DNA of 37,647 nucleotides from Cellulosimicrobium composti (GTDB taxonomy: Bacteria; Actinomycetota; Actinomycetes; Actinomycetales; Cellulomonadaceae), in assembly GCF_009711085.1 (NCBI RefSeq), contig NZ_WMKA01000041.1, forward strand, positions 1 to 37,647, given 5' to 3'. The notes under the pieces were generated by a model, which was given only the letters and a program-made list of their open reading frames with translations, did no database searches and was not told the origin of the DNA. Shown here piece by piece: positions 22,034 to 28,782 of the stretch (position 1 is its first letter; the number at the start of each line of letters is the position of its first letter). A program made the translations under genes and the position numbers.

Positions 22034-22984
22034 TCAGAGGGTGCCGAGCGCGGTGCGCAGCACGTGGACGGCCTGCTCGACGGCGGCCGTCGCGGCCTGC
22101 GTGGGGCGCAGCGGGTTGAGCATCATGAAGTCGTGGATCGTGCCGTTGTAGCGCAGGCTCGTCGTCGGGACGCCGGCCTGGAGCAGGCGGCGCGCGTACG
22201 CCTCGCCCTCGTCGCGCAGCACGTCGTTCTCGTCGACGACGACGAACGCGGGCGGGAGCCCGGCCAGGTCGTCGAGCGACGCGCGCAGCGGCGAGGCCGT
22301 GATCTCCTCGCGCCGGTCGTGGTCCGGCAGGTAGCTGTCCCAGAACCAGGCCATGGCCCGCGCGGTGAGGTGCGGGCCGTCCTTGAACTCCCGGTAGCTC
22401 GCCGTGTCCTGCGCGGCGTCCGTGACGGGGTAGTAGAGCGACTGGTGCACGAACGTCACGTCGCCGCGCTGCTTGGCGAGCAGCGTGAGCGCCGCCGTGA
22501 GGTTGCCGCCCACGGAGTCGCCCGCGACGGCGAGCCGTGACGCGTCGAGACCGAGCGCCGCGCCCTGGGTCGTGATCCAGCGCGCCGCGGCGTACCCCTG
22601 CTCGAGCGCCACCGGGTAGCGCGCCTCGGGGGAGCGGTCGTACTCGACGAACGCGACCGCGGCACGCGCGCCTACGGCGAGCTCGCGCACGAGCCGGTCG
22701 TGCGTGACGGTGCCCCCGAGGACCCAGCCGCCGCCGTGCATGTAGAGCACGACGGGGAACGGGCCGCTCTCGCCGCGCGGCGTCAGCACGCGGACGCGCA
22801 CCGACCCCTCGCCGGCCGGGACGGTCACCCAGGTCTCCTCGACCATCGCCTTCTCGACGAGCTGCGACTGCAGGTCGTCGAGCACCTTGCGGGCGCGCTC
22901 GGGGCCGAGCTCGTCGACGAACGGGGGCGTCGCGACGGCGTCGGCGAACGCCTGCGCCTGCGGCTCCAGGACGGGTTCGCTCAT
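22034..22984 (-). CDS. Alpha/beta hydrolase, hormone-sensitive-lipase family esterase
   Basis: 316 residues. The HSL-family oxyanion motif HGGGWVLG, the nucleophile elbow AGDSVGGNL (Ser), the acid in VVVDENDVLRDEGEAYA, and the His in IHDFMMLNP are all in the right order and spacing. The N-terminal cap (about 75 residues) is helical. It would hydrolyse short to medium acyl esters in the cytoplasm. It is divergent from the ECF41 sigma factor gene across a 383-base intergenic region and may belong to its regulon, although no ECF41-type motif points toward this gene. Confidence 0.92.
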   Translation of the reverse strand: MSEPVLEPQAQAFADAVATPPFVDELGPERARKVLDDLQSQLVEKAMVEETWVTVPAGEGSVRVRVLTPRGESGPFPVVLYMHGGGWVLGGTVTHDRLVRELAVGARAAVAFVEYDRSPEARYPVALEQGYAAARWITTQGAALGLDASRLAVAGDSVGGNLTAALTLLAKQRGDVTFVHQSLYYPVTDAAQDTASYREFKDGPHLTARAMAWFWDSYLPDHDRREEITASPLRASLDDLAGLPPAFVVVDENDVLRDEGEAYARRLLQAGVPTTSLRYNGTIHDFMMLNPLRPTQAATAAVEQAVHVLRTALGTL

Positions 22985-23095
22985 GGTTCTTCTCCTTCGG
23001 TGCGGTTGCGGTGATCCCCTGCTCCTCCAGCGTGGGGACGCCCGGCCGGGGGCACCACGAAGAACCCACGCAGGAGTCGGGGCCGGGCGGCGTCG

Positions 23096-23122
23096 TGTCA
23101 CACGCGCGCCGCGCGCGCGGTC
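23096..23122 (+). promoter_or_regulatory. ECF41-type promoter motif, distal copy
   Basis: TGTCACA (23096-23102), 16 bases, GGTC (23119-23122; context CGGTCG). ECF41 sigma factors recognise TGTCACA at -35 and a CGTC-like -10. It lies in the 383-base gap between the esterase and the sigma gene and points toward the sigma gene. Confidence 0.45.
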
Positions 23123-23283
23123 GGACGGGGTGCGGCACGCGCGCCGGGCGGGTCCGGTCGAGTCGCGAGGCAAGAGCGGGAGCACCGGGTTTCAGGCGGC
23201 CCCCACCTGGGGGTACGCGCCCAGCAGATCGCGGCTGGTCCCACCCGCCGCCGGACCCGCCCGGCCGTCGCCGCGCCCGGTGC

Positions 23284-23310
23284 TGTCACAGATCGGGACG
23301 CTGCCCGGTC
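23284..23310 (+). promoter_or_regulatory. ECF41-type promoter motif, proximal copy (autoregulation)
   Basis: TGTCACA (23284-23290), 16 bases, GGTC (23307-23310; context CGGTCG), 58 bases before the sigma factor ATG. Same -35, spacing and -10 context as the distal copy, which makes chance less likely. Apart from these two motifs I see nothing definite in 22985-23367. Confidence 0.6.
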
Positions 23311-23367
23311 GCACGGGTGAGCCCCGTCCGTCCGGCCGGGGTGACGACGGCGCGAGGGGCGACGAGG

Positions 23368-24255
23368 ATGACAGGCGTGGACGGACCGACGGCGGACCTC
23401 GCGACCGCGGAGCAGCAGTTCAGCGCCGCGCGGCGCCGCCTCTTCGGGATCGCGTACCGGATCCTGGGCAGCGCCGCCGAGGCGGACGACGTCCTGCAGG
23501 ACGCGTGGCTGCGGTGGCAGACCTACGACCGCTCCACGGTGCGCAACCCCGACGCCTTCCTCACCACGACGACCACGCGACTTGCGATCAACGTCGCCCA
23601 GTCCGCGCGCGTGCGCCGCGAGACGTACATCGGCCCGTGGCTGCCCGAGCCCGTCGACACGAGCGCCGACCCGACGCTCGGCGCCGAGCGCGGCGAGGCG
23701 CTCGAGGTCGCGCTCCTCATGCTGCTCGAGAAGCTCACCCCGACCGAGCGCGCCGCGTACGTGCTGCGGGAGGCGTTCGACTACCCGTACGAGCAGATCG
23801 CCGAGATCATCGGCCACACCCCGGCGAACGTGCGCCAGCTCGTCAGCCGCGCGCGCCGCCACCTCGGCGAGGAGCGCCGGGCGCCCGTCGCGCCCGAGGC
23901 GCAGCGCCGCCTCCTCACCGCGTTCGTCGCGGCCGCGAAGGCGGGCGACGTCGCCGTCCTCGAGCGGCTCTTCGCCGAGGACGTCATCTCCTACTCCGAC
24001 GGTGGCGGCGTGGTCCGCGCCTCGAAGGTCCCCGTGGTGGGCCGGCCGCGCGTGGCCAAGTACCACCACGCGTTCGCCGAGCGCTTCTGGGCGGGTGTGG
24101 ACGTCGAGCCCGCGGACGTCAACGGCTACCCGGCCGTGCGGCTCTCGCGCGACGGCGCGCTGTTCGCGGTGCTCACGGTCCGCGCCACGACCGCGGGCAT
24201 CGACCGCGTGCTGTGGATGATGAACCCGCGCAAGCTCGCGGCCCTGTCCGCGTAG
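23368..24255 (+). CDS. sigJ: ECF41-family RNA polymerase sigma factor (SigJ-like)
   Basis: 295 residues. Sigma region 2 (about residues 15-80; AYRILGSAAEADDVLQDAWLRW) and region 4 (110-165; LTPTERAAYVLREAFDYPYEQIAEIIG, TPANVRQLVSRARRHL) are followed by a SnoaL-like C-terminal domain. Three ECF41 hallmarks are present: WLPEP at 91-95, DGGG at 211-214, and NPRKL at 286-290. In this family the C-terminal domain replaces a separate anti-sigma factor. ATG 23368 was chosen as the start of homology. The usual carboxymuconolactone-decarboxylase or oxidoreductase partner is absent; nearest neighbours are two hydrolases and a SnoaL-like gene seven bases downstream. Confidence 0.92.
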   Translation: MTGVDGPTADLATAEQQFSAARRRLFGIAYRILGSAAEADDVLQDAWLRWQTYDRSTVRNPDAFLTTTTTRLAINVAQSARVRRETYIGPWLPEPVDTSADPTLGAERGEALEVALLMLLEKLTPTERAAYVLREAFDYPYEQIAEIIGHTPANVRQLVSRARRHLGEERRAPVAPEAQRRLLTAFVAAAKAGDVAVLERLFAEDVISYSDGGGVVRASKVPVVGRPRVAKYHHAFAERFWAGVDVEPADVNGYPAVRLSRDGALFAVLTVRATTAGIDRVLWMMNPRKLAALSA

Positions 24256-24262
24256 GCGCGGC

Positions 24263-24748
24263 GTGAGCTCACGTCGCAGCGGACGAAGGGGTCGGCGCGA
24301 CGCCGACCACACGACGCACCAGCGCGTCGTCGAGGAGCTCGCCGCCGCGTCGCGCGCCCAGGACCGGGACGCGGTGCGCGGGCTGCTCGACCGCACGGCG
24401 ACCCTCTGGGTCGACGCCACGGGGAGCGACGAGGCGACGCCGGGCGTCGTCGAGGGCGTCGACGAGACCGCGCGCGCCCTGTGCCGGGTGCTGCGCCCGG
24501 GCGAGGGCACGGACGTCGTCGTGCGCTCGGTCAACGGCGTCGCCGGGCTCGTGGTGCGCCACCACGGCCGCGTCACCGGCGTGGTCAGCGTCGCCGTGCG
24601 GTCCGGCCGCGTCGCCACGGCGTGGGCCGTGCTCAGCCCGGCCAAGCTCCGGACCTGGAACCGCGTCGACGGTCGGGGCGACGCCGCGACGGGCGGCGAC
24701 GCCGCGACGGGCGGCGGCGCCGCGACGGGCGGCGGCGCCGCGGTCTAG
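24263..24748 (+). CDS. Free-standing SnoaL-like protein resembling the ECF41 C-terminal domain
   Basis: 161 residues from GTG 24263. Residues 15-135 look like a SnoaL/NTF2 fold (RVVEELAAASRAQDRDAVRGLL, RSVNGVAGLVVRHHGRVTGVVSVAVRSGRVATAWAVL). The ending SPAKLRTWN parallels the NPRKL motif of the sigma factor. The last 24 residues are a Gly/Ala/Thr repeat coded by an 18-bp tandem repeat. Placed seven bases after the sigma gene, so surely co-transcribed. Inference: it may compete with or regulate the C-terminal domain of the sigma factor; it could equally be an unrelated small enzyme. Confidence 0.75.
   Translation: MSSRRSGRRGRRDADHTTHQRVVEELAAASRAQDRDAVRGLLDRTATLWVDATGSDEATPGVVEGVDETARALCRVLRPGEGTDVVVRSVNGVAGLVVRHHGRVTGVVSVAVRSGRVATAWAVLSPAKLRTWNRVDGRGDAATGGDAATGGGAATGGGAAV
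24677..24745 (+). repeat. 18-bp tandem repeat, almost four copies
   Basis: Units at 24677, 24695, 24713 and 24731 (the last 15 bases, to the stop codon). The first two are identical (GGCGACGCCGCGACGGGC); the third and fourth have GGCGGC instead of GGCGAC. They encode repeats of GDAATG then GGAATG. Probably variable in copy number by slippage. Confidence 0.85.
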
Positions 24749-24806
24749 GGTCGCGTGCCTCGACGTGCTCCGGCGCGCTCGACGCCCTGACGCCGCCCGC
24801 GCCGGC

Positions 24807-25943
24807 TCACACGAGGTCGACGTCCGCGAAGAGCGCGGCGTGGTCGGACGCGGCGTGCGAGGGCGCGGTCATCGTGTCGTAGTGCGGGAACAGGGTGCCG
24901 TTCGTGCCGCCCCACACGCCCTTGCGGAAGACCGACCCGCCGACGGTGCGCTCGAACAGCGCGGGGGAGAGCAGCACGTAGTCGATCTTCTGGCTCGCGG
25001 TGCCGTTGCCGTACGTGCCGGGCCGGCCGTCGCCGCGGAACGCGGGGTGCTCGCTGACGTCGCGCAGGTCCGTCCCCTGGAGCAGGGGGCGCAGCGGCGT
25101 CGATCCGGGCGTGTCGTTGAGGTCGCCCACGACGACGACGTTCTCCTCGCCGCGCGCCCGCAGCGCGGCGTAGATCGCGGCGGTGCGCGTCGCCTGGCGG
25201 CGCCGGGTCGCGTCGGACTCGGACTGCTTCCCGTACCCCTTGGACTTGAAGTGGTTGACGAGCACGGTGAGCGTGGCGCCGCCCGGCAGCTCGACGACGT
25301 ACTCGGGGCAGTCGCGGCCGAAGACGAGCCGTCCGCGCGAGTCGCGGTCGTCGACGTGCGAGCGCACCGACCCGATCCGGTACGGGCGCGTGGTGAGGAG
25401 GCCGACGTCGATGCCGCGGTCGTCGTTGCCGTCGATGACCATGACGTGGGGGTAGCGCGGGCGCCCCGCCCGGGTGACGCCCGCGTCGGTGAAGTGCTTG
25501 AGCGCGACCCGGTTCTCGGCCTCGACGACGGCGAGGACGTCGGCCCGGACGTCGGTGACGACGCGCGCGGTGTGCACCATGGCGAGCTCGTCGACGCGGT
25601 CCTTGACGAGGTCCACCCAGCCGACCCAGTCACCGCGCCCGCGCGCGACGACCTCGGTCCGTGCGGTGCCGGCGGCCACGGACCCGGTCCGTCGCACGAG
25701 CCGTCCCCGGACCTGCCGCAGCACGGCGAGGGCGGCGGCGTCGGAGCGCAGGAGGCCGAGGGTGCCCAGGTGCTCGAGGATCTCCGCGCGCACCTCGGGC
25801 CCGTACGTCTCCTCGGCGAGGAGGGCGTTGACGCGCGCGTGCGCGGCGAGCACCGCGTTCCCGGCCGTGAGCGGTCCCGCCATCGCGCGGGGGCGCTCGA
25901 AGAGGTTCTCGACGTTGAACGTCCCGATCCGGACCGTCGCCAT
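24807..25943 (-). CDS. Endonuclease/exonuclease/phosphatase-family protein
   Basis: 378 residues with the EEP (DNase I-like) fold. TFNVENLF at the N-terminus contains the metal-ligand Asn; VLAVVEAENRVAL has the catalytic Glu; IDVGLLTTRPY, LVNHFKSKGYG and VVVGDLNDTPGS follow, then IDYVLLSP, and SDHAALFADVDL supplies the terminal D-H pair. All catalytic motifs are intact. No signal peptide, so it is presumably intracellular; the substrate could be nucleic acid, a phosphoinositide-like lipid or a small phosphoester. The insert of about 90 residues between the first two motifs is usual for this actinobacterial subgroup. It lies downstream of an HNH nuclease on the same strand, 176 bases away. Confidence 0.9.
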   Translation of the reverse strand: MATVRIGTFNVENLFERPRAMAGPLTAGNAVLAAHARVNALLAEETYGPEVRAEILEHLGTLGLLRSDAAALAVLRQVRGRLVRRTGSVAAGTARTEVVARGRGDWVGWVDLVKDRVDELAMVHTARVVTDVRADVLAVVEAENRVALKHFTDAGVTRAGRPRYPHVMVIDGNDDRGIDVGLLTTRPYRIGSVRSHVDDRDSRGRLVFGRDCPEYVVELPGGATLTVLVNHFKSKGYGKQSESDATRRRQATRTAAIYAALRARGEENVVVVGDLNDTPGSTPLRPLLQGTDLRDVSEHPAFRGDGRPGTYGNGTASQKIDYVLLSPALFERTVGGSVFRKGVWGGTNGTLFPHYDTMTAPSHAASDHAALFADVDLV

Positions 25944-26050
25944 CGTGGTCTCCCGGTGCACGGCCCGGGCTCCCGGGTGGTCGCGGACGCGGGCCGGCTC
26001 TACCGGGAGGGAGGGGCGTGCGGTGCGGTCCGGGACACGCCGACGGCGGC

Positions 26051-26081
26051 GCCCGGCCGGTGTCACCGCCACCGGCCGGGC
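26051..26081 (-). terminator. 12-bp hairpin after the HNH gene
   Basis: GCCCGGCCGGTG (26051-26062), seven-base loop, CACCGGCCGGGC (26070-26081). It is about 40 bases beyond the HNH stop on the minus strand. A second, weaker dyad (GGGCCGG 26088-26094 and CCGGCCC 26104-26110) lies between it and the stop. No T-tract. Confidence 0.6.
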
Positions 26082-26119
26082 GGCTCGGGGCCGGACCGGC
26101 GGACCGGCCCGGTGGCTCG

Positions 26120-26593
26120 TCAGCGTCGGCGCGGGGCGGGCGCCGACGGGTAGATGTCGCGGAACGCGGGCTCGAACGGGCGTCTGAGCAGGCGCAGACC
26201 GGCCTGCTCGGGCGTGCGTCCGCCCTTTGCGGCGTTGCACGGCTCGCACGCCGCGACGGCGTTGAGCCACGTCGTCGTGCCGCCCTGGCACCGCGGGACC
26301 ACATGGTCCATGGTCGTCGCGGTCCCGCCGCAGTACGCGCACCGGTACCGGTCGCGGCGCAGCAGCGCGGCGCGCGAGTACGGCACCCGGCCCTGGCGCT
26401 CGTACACCCACCGCGCGTGCACGTACCGCACGAGGGCGACGGACCGCGGGCGCTGGTAGGGACCGAACGTCTCGCCCTCGACCGCCTCGAGCACCTCGGC
26501 GACGCGCCGGTGGAGCATGCGGATGGCGTGACGCAACGACACGCGGCCGAGCTCCTGGCTCCCGCCGAGGTTGTAGATGACCACCTCGCTCAT
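26120..26593 (-). CDS. HNH endonuclease
   Basis: 157 residues. The beta-beta-alpha-metal motif is complete: CAYCGG, TMDHVVPRCQGG (His as general base), LNAVAACEPCNAAKGGRTP with the Asn and the second CxxC zinc pair. The N-terminal half (VVIYNLGGSQELGRVSLRHAIRMLHRRVAEV) is the domain seen in the common stand-alone actinobacterial HNH proteins of about 160 residues, which lack an obvious mobile partner. Target unknown; nothing around it suggests an intron or intein. Confidence 0.92.
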   Translation of the reverse strand: MSEVVIYNLGGSQELGRVSLRHAIRMLHRRVAEVLEAVEGETFGPYQRPRSVALVRYVHARWVYERQGRVPYSRAALLRRDRYRCAYCGGTATTMDHVVPRCQGGTTTWLNAVAACEPCNAAKGGRTPEQAGLRLLRRPFEPAFRDIYPSAPAPRRR

Positions 26594-26630
26594 CGTCGCG
26601 CCTCCTGTCGTTCACGGGCCGGGACGACGA

Positions 26631-26663
26631 GAGCCGTCCCAGGACGGTGCCCCAGGACGGCTC
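26631..26663. promoter_or_regulatory. Inverted repeat in the 290-base gap upstream of the HNH gene
   Basis: GAGCCGTCC (26631-26639) and GGACGGCTC (26655-26663) form a perfect 9-bp dyad around a 15-base spacer that carries a further GGACGG. It is 38 bases before the HNH start. It could be an operator for that gene or the end of the lipoprotein transcript. The rest of 26594-26883 shows no ORF that looks real. Confidence 0.4.
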
Positions 26664-26883
26664 AGCAGGTGGACGACGTGCGTCGTCTACCTGGAGAGCG
26701 GCCTTCGGGACGGGTCGACGGACCACGGGTTCGTCACGGTCCACCTTCCCTCACCGGTCGTCATGGTCGAGCGTCCGGGCGATGTCGACCGGACGCCAAG
26801 AGGCTATGCCTGCGAGCGCGAGACGTCCACGGTTTAGCGTCGGCACGTCGCCGACGCGCCGACCCCGGTCCGGTCCCGTCGGG

Positions 26884-27192
26884 TCAGGAGCGGCGGCCGC
26901 GCAGCGCGATCACCGGGCCGGAGAACAGCGCGATGCCGAGCATGAACCCGACGTCGTACCAGTTCCCGTCGTTGTCGACCTCGTAGATGCTCACCGTGTC
27001 GGTGAAGAGCGACACGATGAAGCTGACCGGCAGGATGATGCCGTGCCACAGGCCCCACCAGAACCCGTACCCGCCGGGGGTCTGGTCGGGGTTGGGCCCG
27101 GCGGCGCAGGCTCCCAGGAGCAGGATCCCGCCGACCACGAGGGCGGCGACGGCGAGCCCGCGGGGCGCGCCGCGGCGCGCGGGTGCGTTCAT
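26884..27192 (-). CDS. Small membrane lipoprotein of unknown function
   Basis: 102 residues. An N-terminal hydrophobic segment ends in a lipobox (LLLGAC, Cys near residue 29), followed by AAGPNPDQTPGG, then FWWGLWHGIILPVSFIVSLF as a second hydrophobic stretch, VSIYEVDNDGNWYDVGF and a third hydrophobic segment. This pattern matches a widespread family of small membrane proteins of unknown role. It is third in the minus-strand operon, 17 bases after the histidine kinase stop, which suggests it is part of the signalling unit. Confidence 0.85.
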   Translation of the reverse strand: MNAPARRGAPRGLAVAALVVGGILLLGACAAGPNPDQTPGGYGFWWGLWHGIILPVSFIVSLFTDTVSIYEVDNDGNWYDVGFMLGIALFSGPVIALRGRRS

Positions 27193-27209
27193 CGGTGCAC
27201 GTCCTTCCG

Positions 27210-28727
27210 TCAGTCGAGCGCGGGGGGTGCGGCGGCCGGCGGCGCCGGCTCGAGCGGGAGGCGCACGACGAACCGCGTGTCGCCCGGGACGGACGTCACG
27301 GTGAGGTCGCCGTGGTGCTTGTTCACGACGATCCGCCACGAGATGTCCAGGCCGAGCCCGGTGCCCTGCCCGACGGGCTTCGTCGTGAAGAACGGCTCGA
27401 AGATGCGGGGCCGCACGTCGTCGGGGATGCCGGGCCCGGTGTCGGCGATCTCGATCTCGGCGTGGTCCTCGACGCGGCGCGTCGTGACCGTGAGCGTCCC
27501 GCTGCCGCCCATGGCCTGCGCCGCGTTCTCCACGAGGTTGGTCCAGACCTGGTTGAGCTCGGCCGCGTACACGGGGACGGGCGGGAGCGTGGGGTCGTAG
27601 TGCCGCACGACCTCCACCCCGGCGAGCACCTGGTCGAGCATCGTCAGGGTCGAGTCGAGGAGCTCGTGCAGGTCGACGGGCCGGAACGGCGCGCGGTCGA
27701 GCTGGGAGTACTGCCGCGCGGCCCCGACGAGGGACGAGATGCGGACGGTGGCGTCCTCGATCTCCGCCATGAGCTGCTCGGTCTCGATCGTGTACGCGAT
27801 CCAGCTCACGGTCCCGGGGAGCGCGCCCGCGTCGACGCGCTCCGCGGCGCGGTCGAGCCACACCTCGTCGATCCCGGCCTGGACGAGCGCGGGCGAGACG
27901 CGCCAGCCCTCGGGCAGGCCGTGGTCGTCGAGCCAGTCGGTGAGACGGTCCTCGAGGTCGGACGTCTCGAGCGCGCCCACGGCGTCGGCGGTGCGCGTGT
28001 CCCGGTAGCGTTCGAGCGCGGCCTCCTGGAGGCGGATGACCTCGGCGAGCGTGGCGCGGTCGAACGGGCCGTCGGCGATGAGCGCGAGCTTGTGCCGCAT
28101 CGCGGCGACGCGCTCGCGCAGCGTCCCCGTCGCGCGCACGGCCGCGGCGGCGGGGTTGTTGAGCTCGTGCGTGAGGCCCGCGGACAGGGACCCGAGCGCG
28201 AGCAGCCGCTCGCGCTGCCCCACGACCTGCTGCGCGTCGCGCGTGCCCCAGAACACGCCCTCGAGCAGGTGGACGGCCATGGGGAACCACTCGGTCATGA
28301 GCTTGGCGAAGTCGTGCGCCTCGAGGACGAAGAACCGCGACGGCTCCAGCGCGCGGGCGGAGTGCAGGTAGGTCTGGGGGAGCCGGTCGCCGAGGTAGGC
28401 GTTCCACGCGCCCAGGTACACGCCGACCTGGTGGGTGCGCGAGACCTCGACGTCGTCCTGGCCCACGCGCCGGTAGAGCGCGACGCCGCCGTCGAGCATG
28501 ACGTAGAACGCCTCGGCGGGCGAGCCCTCGTGGAAGAGCCAGCCGGCGTCGTGCCGCTCGACGTGCCCGGTCGCGCACAGCCACGCGAGCTGGTCGTCCG
28601 TGAGGTGCTCGAACAGGAACGTGCCGCGCAGCTCGTCGACGTCGCACGGCAGCCATCCCCGCGCGGCCGCGGCGGCGCGGGTGCCCGCGGCGGGCGGGGT
28701 GGTGGTGGGGTCCTCGGTGCTGGTCAC
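27210..28727 (-). CDS. Soluble sensor histidine kinase with N-terminal cyclic-nucleotide-binding-like domain
   Basis: 505 residues with no membrane segment. Residues 35-150 look like a CAP/cNMP-binding beta-roll (LFEHLTDDQLAWLC, GWLFHEGSPAEAFYVMLDGGVALYR). The H-box is LSAGLTHELNNPAAAA with His187; the N-box is ELNQVWTNLVENAAQAM; G-boxes are IADTGPGIPD and GTGLGLDISWRIV. The start is GTG 28727 with GGAGG six bases upstream. It lies 55 bases after the response regulator-flavoprotein gene and is almost certainly its partner. An effector nucleotide is possible, but the phosphate-binding residues of the beta-roll were not verified. Confidence 0.9.
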   Translation of the reverse strand: MTSTEDPTTTPPAAGTRAAAAARGWLPCDVDELRGTFLFEHLTDDQLAWLCATGHVERHDAGWLFHEGSPAEAFYVMLDGGVALYRRVGQDDVEVSRTHQVGVYLGAWNAYLGDRLPQTYLHSARALEPSRFFVLEAHDFAKLMTEWFPMAVHLLEGVFWGTRDAQQVVGQRERLLALGSLSAGLTHELNNPAAAAVRATGTLRERVAAMRHKLALIADGPFDRATLAEVIRLQEAALERYRDTRTADAVGALETSDLEDRLTDWLDDHGLPEGWRVSPALVQAGIDEVWLDRAAERVDAGALPGTVSWIAYTIETEQLMAEIEDATVRISSLVGAARQYSQLDRAPFRPVDLHELLDSTLTMLDQVLAGVEVVRHYDPTLPPVPVYAAELNQVWTNLVENAAQAMGGSGTLTVTTRRVEDHAEIEIADTGPGIPDDVRPRIFEPFFTTKPVGQGTGLGLDISWRIVVNKHHGDLTVTSVPGDTRFVVRLPLEPAPPAAAPPALD

Positions 28728-28782
28728 GGTGCGCCTCCGGTGGTCGGGTGCGGGTCGCTCGAGGGGTCGGTGCGGTCGGGGG

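Noticed and set aside
24677-24745. CRISPR-like repeat
   Set aside because: Contiguous 18-bp units without spacers, in frame within a gene.
26120-26593. HNH gene as sign of an intron, intein or phage
   Set aside because: Stand-alone full-length HNH protein with ordinary neighbours; no phage genes and no disrupted host gene.
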